From assembly GCF_014268505.2 (NCBI RefSeq), contig NZ_JABWQP020000004.1, positions 248,001-312,000 of the forward strand: a stretch of 64,000 nt of DNA, read 5' to 3'. A model generated the notes under the pieces. It was given only the letters and a program-made list of their open reading frames with translations. It did no database searches and was not told the DNA's origin. This DNA is from Pseudomonas khorasanensis. Lineage in GTDB: Bacteria; Pseudomonadota; Gammaproteobacteria; Pseudomonadales; Pseudomonadaceae. How positions within the stretch are numbered: position 1 is the stretch's first letter; each line of letters begins with the position of its first letter. Shown here piece after piece: positions 1 through 7,769 of this stretch. Position numbers and translations under genes: made by a program.

Positions 1-567
1 CTGAGCCTGCTGCAGCAGCGGCAGCAGTTCGCTGGTCAGGCGCTGCGCGGCTTGCTGGCCCAGCGGCAGGGTTTTCATCAGCACGGCGAGCTGGTTTTCC
101 AGCCAGCTCCACAGCCACGCCGCGAGGGCGTCCTGTGGGCTGATCTGCCAGGCGCGGGCTGCCAGCGCCCAGCCAAGCGCCAAGTGCGGTTCGGCGCAGT
201 TTTCGAGAAAGTCGCGGGCCGGCGCGTCGAGCTCCGGTAAGCCGTTGAGCAGCTGCTGCAGCGAATAGCCCATCTGCCGGCTCTCCTGATGCAGCTCGCG
301 GGTTTCGCGGCTGGCACGGTGGCTCTCACAGATCTGTCGCAGTTCTACCCAGTTTTCCTCGGACGCTGCCTGACAATGGGCGAGCAGCAGCGGCGCTTCG
401 AAGCGCGCAAGGTTGAGCAACAATTGATCGCTGATCCAGCGTCGGGCGCTGTCAGGATTGCTGACCCGGCCGTTATCCACAGCCATTTCCAGACCCTGCG
501 AATAGCTATAACCGCCAATCGGCAACTGCGGACTGGCCAGACGCAGCAGCGCCCAGGCCGGATTCAC
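1..567 (-). CDS. ureF: Urease accessory protein UreF (3' part cut by window edge)
   Basis: UreF acts with UreD and UreG in the GTP-dependent delivery of nickel and CO2 to apo-urease in the cytoplasm. The frame is open from a GTG at 567 to the window edge, giving 189 codons of a family usually about 220-230 residues long. The N-terminus reads MNPAWALLRLASPQLPIGGY, and LASPxLPIGG(Y/F) is the UreF signature. A second conserved stretch, FLENCAEPHLALGWALAA, lies further in. The GTG start overlaps the ureE stop by four bases (GTGA), so the two genes are translationally coupled. UreG would be expected next, beyond position 1. This part of the urease locus lies about 15 kb from ureC. Confidence 0.93.
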   Translation of the reverse strand, partial: MNPAWALLRLASPQLPIGGYSYSQGLEMAVDNGRVSNPDSARRWISDQLLLNLARFEAPLLLAHCQAASEENWVELRQICESHRASRETRELHQESRQMGYSLQQLLNGLPELDAPARDFLENCAEPHLALGWALAARAWQISPQDALAAWLWSWLENQLAVLMKTLPLGQQAAQRLTSELLPLLQQAQ

Positions 568-1064
568 AGGCGTACGCCGAACTGGTGAAGTTTGGGCGCG
601 TAATTGAAGTCTTCGTCACCGTGGCGCGAATGGTGATGGCCGCCACCGTAGGCGCCATGCTCTGGTTGGAACGGCGCTTCAATCGCCTCGACTTGTGCGC
701 CAAGCTGTTCGAGCATCGCCTTGAGCACGTAATCGTCGAGCAAGCGCAGCCAGCCATCGCCGACTTGCAGGGCGACGTGGCGATTGCCGAGGTGATACGC
801 CGCGCGAGTCAGCTCAAAAGTGTTGGCGCAGGTGACGTGCAGCAATTGTTCAGGGCGGGCGCAGACGCGAACCACACGGCCGTCTTCGGCCTGCAGGCAT
901 TCGCCGTCATACAGCGGTGGCTGACCGCGCTCCAAAAACAACCCGACGTCTTCGCCCTCGGCACTGAAACAGCGCAAACGGCTTTTACTGCGTGCTTCAA
1001 AGGTCAGGTGCAACTCGGCGGCCCAGACGGGTTGAGGGTCGATTCTGCGATGAATCACCAGCAT
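564..1064 (-). CDS. ureE: Urease accessory nickel chaperone UreE
   Basis: UreE is the cytoplasmic nickel-binding metallochaperone that donates Ni(II) to the urease activation complex. The 166-residue product starts MLVIHRRIDPQPVW and carries the UreE core (RCFSAEGEDVGLFLERG, then HVTCANTFELTRAAYHLGNRH, whose histidines bind metal) and a His-rich tail (GGGHHHSRHGDED). An in-frame ATG eight codons upstream (1088) is possible, but family alignments begin at MLVIHR. A sigma-54 type promoter lies just upstream on the same strand. The gene is coupled to ureF, and a DesT-like regulator lies on its other side, as at PA4890-PA4892 of P. aeruginosa. Confidence 0.95.
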   Translation of the reverse strand: MLVIHRRIDPQPVWAAELHLTFEARSKSRLRCFSAEGEDVGLFLERGQPPLYDGECLQAEDGRVVRVCARPEQLLHVTCANTFELTRAAYHLGNRHVALQVGDGWLRLLDDYVLKAMLEQLGAQVEAIEAPFQPEHGAYGGGHHHSRHGDEDFNYAPKLHQFGVRL

Positions 1065-1100
1065 CGGAAAGCTTCCAGCAATGGACAATGTTCAGGCTAG

Positions 1101-1116
1101 AGCAAGGGCCGCGCCA
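1101..1116 (-). promoter_or_regulatory. Sigma-54 (RpoN) type promoter of ureEF
   Basis: On the minus strand the sequence reads TGGCGCGGCCCTTGCT, which fits the RpoN consensus TGGCAC-N5-TTGCW with one mismatch and exact GG-N10-GC spacing. It lies 37 bases before the ureE ATG, so transcription would start near 1089. This is seen directly; use under nitrogen limitation is inferred from the matching promoter before urtA. Confidence 0.7.
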
Positions 1117-1188
1117 ATCGGACGATCTGTAGGAAATAGCTGTCGGCACCGGGTTGATCTTTAAACAGGTGCGGGGATTCTGGAAGGT

Positions 1189-1220
1189 TTTGGTGCATGA
1201 AGAATTTGTCATGCACCAAA
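1189..1220. promoter_or_regulatory. Perfect 12-bp inverted repeat upstream of the ureE promoter
   Basis: The arms TTTGGTGCATGA and TCATGCACCAAA are perfectly complementary and separated by eight bases. Each arm carries an NtrC-like half-site (GGTGCA or TGCACC), although the halves point away from each other compared with the classic NtrC dyad. The site is about 75-105 bp upstream of the sigma-54 promoter, a usual distance for an enhancer site. It could instead be a transcript hairpin behind the upstream regulator gene; there is no U-tract. Confidence 0.45.
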
Positions 1221-1244
1221 GCGAGGCTGTCGCCACGAACCTTA

Positions 1245-1334
1245 TGTGGGAGCGAGCTTGCTCGCGAATGCGGTGGGTCATCGATATAGATGCTGGATGA
1301 GACGACGCCTTCGCGAGCAAGCTCGCTCCCACAG
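1245..1334. repeat. REPIN (paired REP palindromes, GTGGGAGCGAGC class)
   Basis: Two inverted copies of TGTGGGAGCGAGCTTGCTCG flank a short loop. The same class recurs near 5136, 10179, 17793, 19621 and 33002. Such elements are non-autonomous and mobilised by RAYT transposases encoded elsewhere. Confidence 0.9.
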
Positions 1335-1365
1335 GGGAATTAGGTCAGGGCTGAATAAAGGATGG

Positions 1366-1998
1366 TTATTCGGTACTGCCCAGCCCCTGCCAGTGCTTCA
1401 GGCCAATAAAGATGAAGCGCAGTTGCTGGGTAATTTTTGCTTGTGGCGTCAGGTGCTCGGGTAGCGCTTCGGCCGGCGGGTCGATGATGTCGGGAAGGGT
1501 GGCGAACACCGATTTGACGATCAGGTCGGCCATGACGCTCAAGCCTGAAATGTCCAGATGCTGCAGCTTGGGCATCAACGCCAGATCCGCCGCCAGGTCG
1601 GCGCTGATGTTCTCGCGCAAGCGACCGATCGCCTGTCGTACCGGCAGCGAGCCGCCGTACTGCTCACGGGCCAGAAACAGGAATTGCGAGCGGTTGGCGT
1701 TGACCACGTCGAGAAAGATCCGCACCGACGCATCGATGATGCCGCCCATGACGAATTCGTTGTGGCGCACCAGGCGAATGGTCTCGCGGAAGGTCTGGCC
1801 GACTTCGCTGACCAGGACCAGGCCCAGTTCATCCATATCGGCGAAATGACGGTAAAAACCGGTGGGCACGATGCCGGCGGTTTTGCTCACTTCACGCAGG
1901 CTCAGGCTGCCGAATCCTCGGCCGCTTTCCATCAAGTGGCGGGCAGCGTCCATCAGGGCGTTGCGGGTCTGTTGTTTCTGTTCGGCGCGGGGCAGCAT
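1366..1998 (-). CDS. desT: TetR-family regulator, DesT/FabR-like
   Basis: This is a 210-residue TetR-type repressor. The N-terminal helix-turn-helix (residues about 10-55) includes FGSLSLREVSKTAGIVPTGF followed by YRHFADMDELG, closely matching E. coli FabR and Pseudomonas DesT, which sense acyl-CoA saturation and control acyl desaturase genes. The C-terminal two thirds would be the acyl-CoA binding and dimer domain. P. aeruginosa desT (PA4890) is also next to ureE, which supports the assignment. In this window no desaturase gene is adjacent, so the target genes would be elsewhere. The ATG at 1998 is preferred to one twelve codons upstream because homologues begin around MLPRAEQK. Confidence 0.75.
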   Translation of the reverse strand: MLPRAEQKQQTRNALMDAARHLMESGRGFGSLSLREVSKTAGIVPTGFYRHFADMDELGLVLVSEVGQTFRETIRLVRHNEFVMGGIIDASVRIFLDVVNANRSQFLFLAREQYGGSLPVRQAIGRLRENISADLAADLALMPKLQHLDISGLSVMADLIVKSVFATLPDIIDPPAEALPEHLTPQAKITQQLRFIFIGLKHWQGLGSTE

Positions 1999-2104
1999 CG
2001 CAGAGTGTGTTCTTCGGCAGGACAAGCGCCGCACTCTAGCAAATCGGCTTTGTCGGCGTCGAACGGGCAGGCGTAAAGCGAGGGTTTATCAGCGCAGAAA
2101 AATC

Positions 2105-2134
2105 AAAAGCCCAATCCGGTGATTGGGCTTTTTT
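2105..2134. terminator. Bidirectional rho-independent terminator
   Basis: The hairpin AAGCCCAATC/GATTGGGCTT has a four-base loop and T-runs on both sides (TTTTTT on plus, TTTTGATTTTT on minus). It closes the minus-strand repeat-protein gene that ends at 2152. Confidence 0.85.
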
Positions 2135-2151
2135 GCCAGGCCGTCATGGGC

Positions 2152-2658
2152 TCAGCTCAATTTGCTGTTGCGTTCGATCACACGGTCACCACCGCCTTCG
2201 GCGATTGCTTGACCCAGTGGGGTTTTATCGAAGCCGTCATCAGCCAGGGTTTGACCTTGTGGCGTGCGATCGGAACCATCGGACGCGAGGGTCTGGCCTT
2301 GTGGAGTGCGGTCGGAACCGTCGGCTGCGAGGGTCTGGCCTTGTGGGGTGCGGTCGGAACCGTCTTGAACCAGGCCTTTCTCTTCGAGGCGATTGCGACC
2401 GTTCTCAGCCAGGGCCTGGCCCTGTGGGGTGCGATCCGAGCCGTCTTGCACCAGACCTTTTTCTTCCAGACGATTGCGACCGTTTTCAGCCAGGGTCTGA
2501 CCCTGTGGAGTGCGGTCGGAACCATCGGCGGCAACAGCCTGGCTGAATACCGAGTGGCTGGATTTCACTTGTGGAGTGGCCTGATCGGCAGCGGGCAGGG
2601 CGAAAGCAGTGCTGGCTAGCATCGACAGGGTAACGCTGAGCAGTAATTGGCGTTTCAT
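2152..2658 (-). CDS. Small secreted protein of 13-14-residue tandem repeats
   Basis: The 168-residue product has a clear signal peptide (MKRQLLLSVTLSMLASTAFA, cleavage after AFA). The mature part is almost wholly built from repeats of the form (D/N)G(S/R)(D/N)R(T/L)PQGQTLA. Five to six near-identical DGSDRTPQGQ(T/A)LA units alternate with two NGRNRLEEKGLVQ variants, and the array ends in a diverged unit (GGGDRVIERN). It has no cysteines, is very polar and is likely periplasmic or secreted. I do not recognise a function; short secreted pseudomonad proteins with GSDRxxE motifs are familiar but uncharacterised. The ATG at 2658 has a good AAGGAGCC ribosome site. The near-identical repeats suggest recent expansion and copy-number variation. 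Confidence 0.8.
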   Translation of the reverse strand: MKRQLLLSVTLSMLASTAFALPAADQATPQVKSSHSVFSQAVAADGSDRTPQGQTLAENGRNRLEEKGLVQDGSDRTPQGQALAENGRNRLEEKGLVQDGSDRTPQGQTLAADGSDRTPQGQTLASDGSDRTPQGQTLADDGFDKTPLGQAIAEGGGDRVIERNSKLS

Positions 2659-3040
2659 GATAGTGGCTCCTTGGGAGGGCGATAAAGTGGGTACGAAGGC
2701 AATGCTACTCTCGATAAGTCGATATAAAAGTTCATAAACGCAATGGTAATAATCAACAGAATTGATTGTTCGGCGCAGAGGCTCTAGCTCGGGCCTTTGC
2801 GGGCGCCGGTTTTGCACCGGCGTGGGTATTTTCGACTCACTTGCGCCTCGCAAAAGTGCGCGACGCGGTAACACTGCTCGACCGAACAGTCAGATTCGCC
2901 GCGTTTTTTTGGCTTAAACTGCCTTGCCATAAAACCTGCGGGCCTTTCGCCAGTCACAGACTGCGTGGCGGCCGTTTCGGTTTGTCGTTTTAGCTGTGCG
3001 TCGGGATGTCGGCGTGCGGTCGTGATCAGGAGCTTTGTGC
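2659..3040. other. Intergenic region with promoters and one hairpin
   Basis: This 382-bp gap lies between the divergent repeat-protein gene and the AsmA-like gene. It holds a small GC hairpin (CGCCGGT/ACCGGCG, 2804-2822) and an AT-rich stretch near 2700-2770 that probably includes the promoter of the minus-strand gene. A 75-codon frame at 2766-2993 has no ATG start or ribosome site and was not called. Confidence 0.5.
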
Positions 3041-5116
3041 ATGACGCGCACTGGAAAAATCTTCAGCTGGACCTTCGCCATCCTTGCGCTGCTGCTGGCA
3101 GCCCTGATTCTGATCATCGTGTTTTTCGACTGGAACCGGATCAAACCAACGCTCAACGCCAAAGTCTCTGAGGAGCTGCACCGACCGTTTGCCATTAACG
3201 GCAACCTCGCGGTGGTCTGGCAGCGCGAGTTGGAGGAGGGCGGTTGGCGTGCCTGGGTGCCGTGGCCGCACGTGGTGGCCGAGGATTTGAGCCTGGGCAA
3301 CCCGGCCTGGTCGAAGCAGCCGCACATGGTCACCCTCAAACGGGTCGAACTGCGCATTTCACCGCTGGCTCTGCTGGCGCAGCGCGTGGTCATCCCGCGC
3401 ATCGACTTGACCGAACCCAATGCCGAACTGCAACGGCTGGCCGATGGCCGCGCCAACTGGACGTTCCAGTTCGATCCCAAGGATCCGAACGCCGAACCGT
3501 CGAGCTGGGTAGTCGACATCGGCGCGATCGGCTTCGACAAGGGCCACGTCACGCTTGACGATCAAACGCTCAGGACCAACCTTGATGTGTTGATCGATCC
3601 GCTCGGCAAGCCGATTCCGTTCAGCGAGATCGTCGGCGACAAAGCCGCGAAAAACGCTCAGGACAAGGGCGGCGCACCGCAGGACTACGCCTTTGCGCTC
3701 AAGGTCAAAGGCCAGTACAACGCGCAGAATCTAACCGGGCAAGGCAAGATCGGCGGATTGCTGGCTCTGCAGGACGCGAGCAAGCCTTTCCCGTTACAGG
3801 CTCAGGCGAAAATTGGTGACACGCGCATCGAACTGGCCGGCACCCTGACCGACCCGCTCAATCTCGGCGCGCTCGACTTGCGTCTGAAGCTGGCCGGCGA
3901 CAGCCTCGGCAATCTTTATCCATTGACCGGCGTGACGCTGCCGGACACGCCGCCGTATTCCACCGATGGTCGCCTGATTGCCAAACTGCACGATGAAGGT
4001 GGCGCGAAATTCAGCTACGAAAAATTCAACGGCAAGATCGGCGACAGCGACATTCATGGCGACCTGACTTACGTCGCCAGCCAGCCACGGCCGAAACTCA
4101 GCGGCGCGTTGCTCTCCAATCAACTGCTGTTCGACGACCTCGCGCCGCTGATTGGCGCCGATTCCAACGCCGAGCAAAAAGCTCGTGGCGGCGCGAGCAA
4201 GCAGCCGGCCGATAAAGTGCTGCCAGTCGAGGAGTTCAAAACCGATCGCTGGCGCGCCATGGATGCCGACGTCGAGTTCACCGGCAAGCGCATCGTCCAC
4301 AGCGAGAAGCTGCCGTTCAACGACCTTTATACCCACCTGAAGCTCAACGATGGCGAGCTCAGCCTGGAGCCGCTGCGCTTCGGCGTGGCCGGCGGCACGC
4401 TGGACGCGCGGATCCGCCTCAATGGTCGCACCGAGCCATTGGAAGGCCGGGCCCGACTGACGGCCCGCAAGTTCAAGCTCAAGGAGTTGTTCCCGACGTT
4501 CGAGCCGATGAAAACCAGTTTCGGCGAGCTCAACGGTGACGCCGATATCACCGGGCGCGGCAACTCGGTGGCCAAGTTGCTGGGTGGTGCCAATGGCAGT
4601 CTGAAAATGTTGATCAACGACGGCGCGATCAGCCGTGAGCTGATGGAACTGGCCGGGCTCAATGTCGGCAACTATGTGGTCGGACGGATCTTTGGCGACA
4701 AGGAAGTGAAGATCAACTGCGCGGCGGCGGACTTCGATATCAAGACGGGCCTGGCGACCACGCGGCTGTTTGTGTTCGATACCGAGAACGCAATCATCTA
4801 CATCGATGGCACGGCGAACATGGCCACCGAGCAACTGGACCTGACGATAACCCCGGAATCCAAAGGCTGGCGCTTGATTTCGCTGCGTTCGCCGCTGTAT
4901 GTGCGAGGAAAATTCATCAAGCCGAATGCGGGCGTCAAGGCTGTACCGCTACTTTTGCGCGGGGCCGGGATGGTGGCGCTGGGAGTCATTGCTGCGCCAG
5001 CGGCAGGGTTGCTGGCACTGGTGGCGCCGAGTGGCGGCGAGCCGAATCAGTGTGCACCGTTGCTGGAGCAAATGAAGCAGGGCAAGGCGCCGGTGACCGT
5101 CAAACCCAGCAAGTAA
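3041..5116 (+). CDS. AsmA family protein
   Basis: The 691-residue protein has one N-terminal membrane anchor (about residues 7-30: WTFAILALLLAALILIIVFF) followed by a long periplasmic region. AsmA-like proteins are bridge-like, beta-rich proteins implicated in phospholipid transport to the outer membrane. The N-terminal AsmA domain has the usual DWNRIKPTLNAKVSEELHRP start, and the C-terminal AsmA_2 segment reads GRGNSVAKLLGGANGSLKML. The ATG at 3041 has AGGAGC eight bases upstream and is preferred to a TTG two codons earlier. The gene is transcribed alone and followed by a REPIN. Confident family call; no evidence for a specific cargo. Confidence 0.88.
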   Translation: MTRTGKIFSWTFAILALLLAALILIIVFFDWNRIKPTLNAKVSEELHRPFAINGNLAVVWQRELEEGGWRAWVPWPHVVAEDLSLGNPAWSKQPHMVTLKRVELRISPLALLAQRVVIPRIDLTEPNAELQRLADGRANWTFQFDPKDPNAEPSSWVVDIGAIGFDKGHVTLDDQTLRTNLDVLIDPLGKPIPFSEIVGDKAAKNAQDKGGAPQDYAFALKVKGQYNAQNLTGQGKIGGLLALQDASKPFPLQAQAKIGDTRIELAGTLTDPLNLGALDLRLKLAGDSLGNLYPLTGVTLPDTPPYSTDGRLIAKLHDEGGAKFSYEKFNGKIGDSDIHGDLTYVASQPRPKLSGALLSNQLLFDDLAPLIGADSNAEQKARGGASKQPADKVLPVEEFKTDRWRAMDADVEFTGKRIVHSEKLPFNDLYTHLKLNDGELSLEPLRFGVAGGTLDARIRLNGRTEPLEGRARLTARKFKLKELFPTFEPMKTSFGELNGDADITGRGNSVAKLLGGANGSLKMLINDGAISRELMELAGLNVGNYVVGRIFGDKEVKINCAAADFDIKTGLATTRLFVFDTENAIIYIDGTANMATEQLDLTITPESKGWRLISLRSPLYVRGKFIKPNAGVKAVPLLLRGAGMVALGVIAAPAAGLLALVAPSGGEPNQCAPLLEQMKQGKAPVTVKPSK

Positions 5117-5135
5117 TGGGGCGTCTGTGGGCTTC

Positions 5136-5219
5136 TTCGCGAGCAGGCTCGCTCCCACATTCGAACGCATTTCTTCAATTAAAATACGTTCCGGTGTGGG
5201 AGCGAGCCTGCTCGCGAAA
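5136..5219. repeat. REPIN (GTGGGAGCGAGC class)
   Basis: TTCGCGAGCAGGCTCGCTCC and its inverted partner are separated by about 35 bases. It lies between the convergent AsmA and ferritin-like genes. Confidence 0.9.
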
Positions 5220-5233
5220 TCGGTTCAACAGGA

Positions 5234-5764
5234 TTACAGGTCTTTCAGGATGTCCGCCATGTCATCGGCGTGCTCTTCTTCCTGCGCGAGGATGTCTTCA
5301 AAGATGCGTCGCGTGGTCGGGTCCTTGTCACCGATGTACTGGATGATTTCGCGGTAGCTGTCGATGGCGATTCGCTCGGCCACGAGGTCTTCGTAAACCA
5401 TTTCCTTGAGGGTGTTGCCGGCCACGTATTGCGCGTGGGACAGCGCACTCAGCAGGTCAGGGTTGAACTCAGGCTCACCGCCCAGTTGCACGATGCGTTC
5501 GGCCAGGCGATCGGCGTGCTCGGCTTCCTGATTGGCGTGCTCGAGGAATTCATTGGCAGCGACGTTGGCTTTCAGGCCGTTGGCCATGAAGTAGTGGCGC
5601 TTGTAGCGCAAGGTGCACACCAGTTCGGTGGCCAGCGACTCATTGAGCAAACGCAGCACTTCTTCGCGGTTGGCGCTGTAGCTCTCGGTCACCGCGCCGT
5701 TTTCCACGTGTTGCCGCGCGCGATCGCGCAGGGTTTGAACATCAGACAAATGCAGGTCACTCAT
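5234..5764 (-). CDS. Ferritin-like domain protein (PA4880/bacterioferritin-like)
   Basis: This 176-residue all-helical protein has ferritin-type di-iron ligands on four helices: the Glu of NESLATELVCTLRY, the ExxH of NQEAEHADRL, the Glu of YEDLVAERIAIDSY and the ExxH of QEEEHADDM. That pattern fits the bacterioferritin/Dps-like family (P. aeruginosa PA4880 type), which oxidise Fe(II) and protect DNA from peroxide. It is longer than classical Bfr (about 158 residues) because of an N-terminal helix (residues 1-30). The ATG at 5764 has AGGAG six bases upstream. Storage versus Dps-like detoxification cannot be settled from sequence. Confidence 0.85.
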   Translation of the reverse strand: MSDLHLSDVQTLRDRARQHVENGAVTESYSANREEVLRLLNESLATELVCTLRYKRHYFMANGLKANVAANEFLEHANQEAEHADRLAERIVQLGGEPEFNPDLLSALSHAQYVAGNTLKEMVYEDLVAERIAIDSYREIIQYIGDKDPTTRRIFEDILAQEEEHADDMADILKDL

Positions 5765-5862
5765 TTCATTCTCCTGGAGGCTAATCCGATAGGCGCCACG
5801 TTCTACAGACGCGGTCGCTACCCAGGGTGTGAGTCACGCGCGCAGCGAAAAGTTTTATCGTC

Positions 5863-6801
5863 TTACCCCGGATTTGCTGCACATGCCGCCGAAGGTTGCG
5901 ACCGCGGTGTCAGCCCGGACAACAGCGCTTCGTCCTGCAACCACTGAAAAAACGCACGCACCGGCGGATGCCGCTCGCGCCCGGGAACGCAGAGCGCGCT
6001 GTAACCGGCGCCGTCGACCTGTACCTCGCTCTTGTAGGGCACCAGCACGCCGCTGGCGACGCTTTGCGACACCAGAATATTGCTCGCCAGCACCAGTCCC
6101 TGGCCGGCGATGGCGGCTTGCAACGCGTAATGCTCTTCGTCGTATTCGCGACTGACCGGTTGCTGATCGAGCCAGCCTTCGCCGGCCTTGGTGCACCACG
6201 CCTCCCAGCCGTGGGCGTACAGCTTGGAATTGTGCCAGCGCACACTGATCAGTGTCGGCACGCGCCGGGCGGCCAGCGCCACCTGCTCGGGCGAGCCGTA
6301 AACCCCGAAGGATTCGTCGAACAGGCATAGCCCATACAGGTTCGGGTAGTCGTCGAGGCTGTAGCGCAGCACCAGATCGACGCTGGCGTCCTGATGCAGA
6401 TCGATGACTTCGCAGTGCGTATCGAGGCGTACGTTGATACTTGGGTGGCGTGCATAAAACCGCCCCAGGCGCGGCACCAGCCACAGCGCGGCGAACGCTG
6501 CTGTGGTCGAGATCGTCAGCGTAGTTGCGTTGCGCTGAGGACGCAGGGTGTCGACGCTTTGCGCGACTTCTAGCAACGCGCCATGCACGCTGCGAAACAA
6601 ACGCTCGCCGCCCTCGGTCAGGCGCACCTGGCGCGGCAGGCGTTCAAACAAGGCAACGCCGAGCCAGTCTTCCAGCGAACGGATCTGATGCGAAATCGCC
6701 GTAGGCGTCACCGCCAGTTCTTCAGCAGCTGCCTTGAAACTCAGCAAGCGTGAAGCGGATTCAAACGCACGCAGGGCGGTCAGCGGCAGCGAGGCGAACA
6801 T
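5863..6801 (-). CDS. LysR-family transcriptional regulator (GcvA-like)
   Basis: The 312-residue protein has an N-terminal winged helix-turn-helix (SRLLSFKAAAEELAVTPTAI, then SHQIRSLEDWLG, residues about 18-55) of the GcvA/AmpR branch and a periplasmic-binding-protein-like effector domain from about residue 90. The gene is divergent from the azoreductase-like gene at 6924, with a 122-bp shared promoter region. By the usual LysR arrangement it probably controls that gene and itself. Effector unknown. Confidence 0.9.
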   Translation of the reverse strand: MFASLPLTALRAFESASRLLSFKAAAEELAVTPTAISHQIRSLEDWLGVALFERLPRQVRLTEGGERLFRSVHGALLEVAQSVDTLRPQRNATTLTISTTAAFAALWLVPRLGRFYARHPSINVRLDTHCEVIDLHQDASVDLVLRYSLDDYPNLYGLCLFDESFGVYGSPEQVALAARRVPTLISVRWHNSKLYAHGWEAWCTKAGEGWLDQQPVSREYDEEHYALQAAIAGQGLVLASNILVSQSVASGVLVPYKSEVQVDGAGYSALCVPGRERHPPVRAFFQWLQDEALLSGLTPRSQPSAACAANPG

Positions 6802-6923
6802 TGAAATTCTCCATGGATGAAATCAATTCATCCCGAATGATTTTTTATCGTTTGAGGACAGCCAGTTGCGAGCTCCATGCTGAAGGCCTCAGGTGGTTTT
6901 GATTCTAGTCGGGAGATTTACAG

Positions 6924-7562
6924 ATGAGCAAAATTCTTGTGGTGCACGGTAGCCCGCGTGGCGACAGGTCGACTTCGCGGCGGCTGGCGGAAGGGTTTTT
7001 GAAAACCTGGCAGGGGCTTCATCCAGAGGCTCAGGTGACTCGCCGCGAAGTGGGGCGGGCGCTGATTCCTGCGGTCAACGAGGCATTCGTGGCGGCGGCG
7101 TTTTATCCAGAGCCCGCAGCGCGACCGCTGCCGATGCAGGCGGACCTGGCCTTCAGCGATCAACTGGTCGACGAGTTGTTCAATCACGATCGGCTGCTGA
7201 TTTCCACGCCGATGTACAACTTCAGCGTGCCCAGCGGCCTCAAGGCCTGGGTCGATCAGATCGTGCGGCTGGGGCTGACCTTCGATCACACGCTGGACAA
7301 CGGCGTTGCGCAATACACCCCCTTGTTGCAGGGCAAGAAAGCGCTGATCGTCACCAGTCGCGGCGGTTTCGGCTTCGGGCCGGGCGGTGAGTTGCAAGCG
7401 CTGAACCACGCCGATCCATGGCTGCGCACCGCGCTGGGTTTTGTCGGCATCAACGACGTTGCGGTGGTTGCGGCCGAGGGCGAGGAATCCGCCGAGCGCA
7501 CCTTTGCGGTGTCGGTGGCAGAAGCCGAGCAGCACCTGCTTGAACTGGCCCGGGTGTTTTGA
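6924..7562 (+). CDS. FMN-dependent NADH-azoreductase / quinone reductase family
   Basis: This 212-residue flavodoxin-fold protein is of the AzoR/NQO type. The FMN phosphate loop is seen at the N-terminus ([20 protein letters not shown]), and the conserved [20 protein letters not shown], which contacts the flavin and active site, lies near residue 95. A second flavin loop reads [13 protein letters not shown]. Such enzymes reduce azo bonds and quinones by two-electron transfer from NAD(P)H, often in electrophile stress. The gene is divergent from a LysR regulator, its likely controller. A broken SMR efflux gene starts right after its stop codon. Confidence 0.88.
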   Translation: MSKILVVHGSPRGDRSTSRRLAEGFLKTWQGLHPEAQVTRREVGRALIPAVNEAFVAAAFYPEPAARPLPMQADLAFSDQLVDELFNHDRLLISTPMYNFSVPSGLKAWVDQIVRLGLTFDHTLDNGVAQYTPLLQGKKALIVTSRGGFGFGPGGELQALNHADPWLRTALGFVGINDVAVVAAEGEESAERTFAVSVAEAEQHLLELARVF

Positions 7563-7563
7563 G

Positions 7564-7691
7564 CCGATCCGTTCGCTGGGTACGGTGTTTCTTGGTTTTG
7601 CATTGCTGGGCGAGAGCCTGACGCTGGTCAAACTGGTTTCGGTGGGGCTGATTGTGGCGGGGGGGTGGGGCTGCGCCAATCGGCTCTTTGA
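7564..7691 (+). pseudogene. 3' remnant of an SMR (EmrE/SugE-type) efflux gene
   Basis: Immediately after the azoreductase stop, the frame reads SLGTVFLGFALLGESL, then TLVKLVSVGLIVAGG. This matches the last transmembrane region of small multidrug resistance transporters (GLGTxxxxxxGxxLFGExL, LIVAG). The first three helices are absent. A run of seven G near 7661 shifts the frame; with one more or two fewer G the ending would be VGLRQSAL-stop, ending at 7691. It is therefore both truncated and frameshifted. Homology is inferred from motif resemblance only. Confidence 0.65.
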
Positions 7692-7769
7692 TTTGTCATC
7701 GTCAGGGCGGATGCTTGGCGGGCGTCTTGCACGTCAGGCATTCCCTCACCGACCACAAGGATGTAGCCC

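Noticed and set aside
2766..2993. 75-codon frame in the gap before the AsmA gene
   Set aside because: Starts with TTG, has no ribosome site and no likeness to known proteins.
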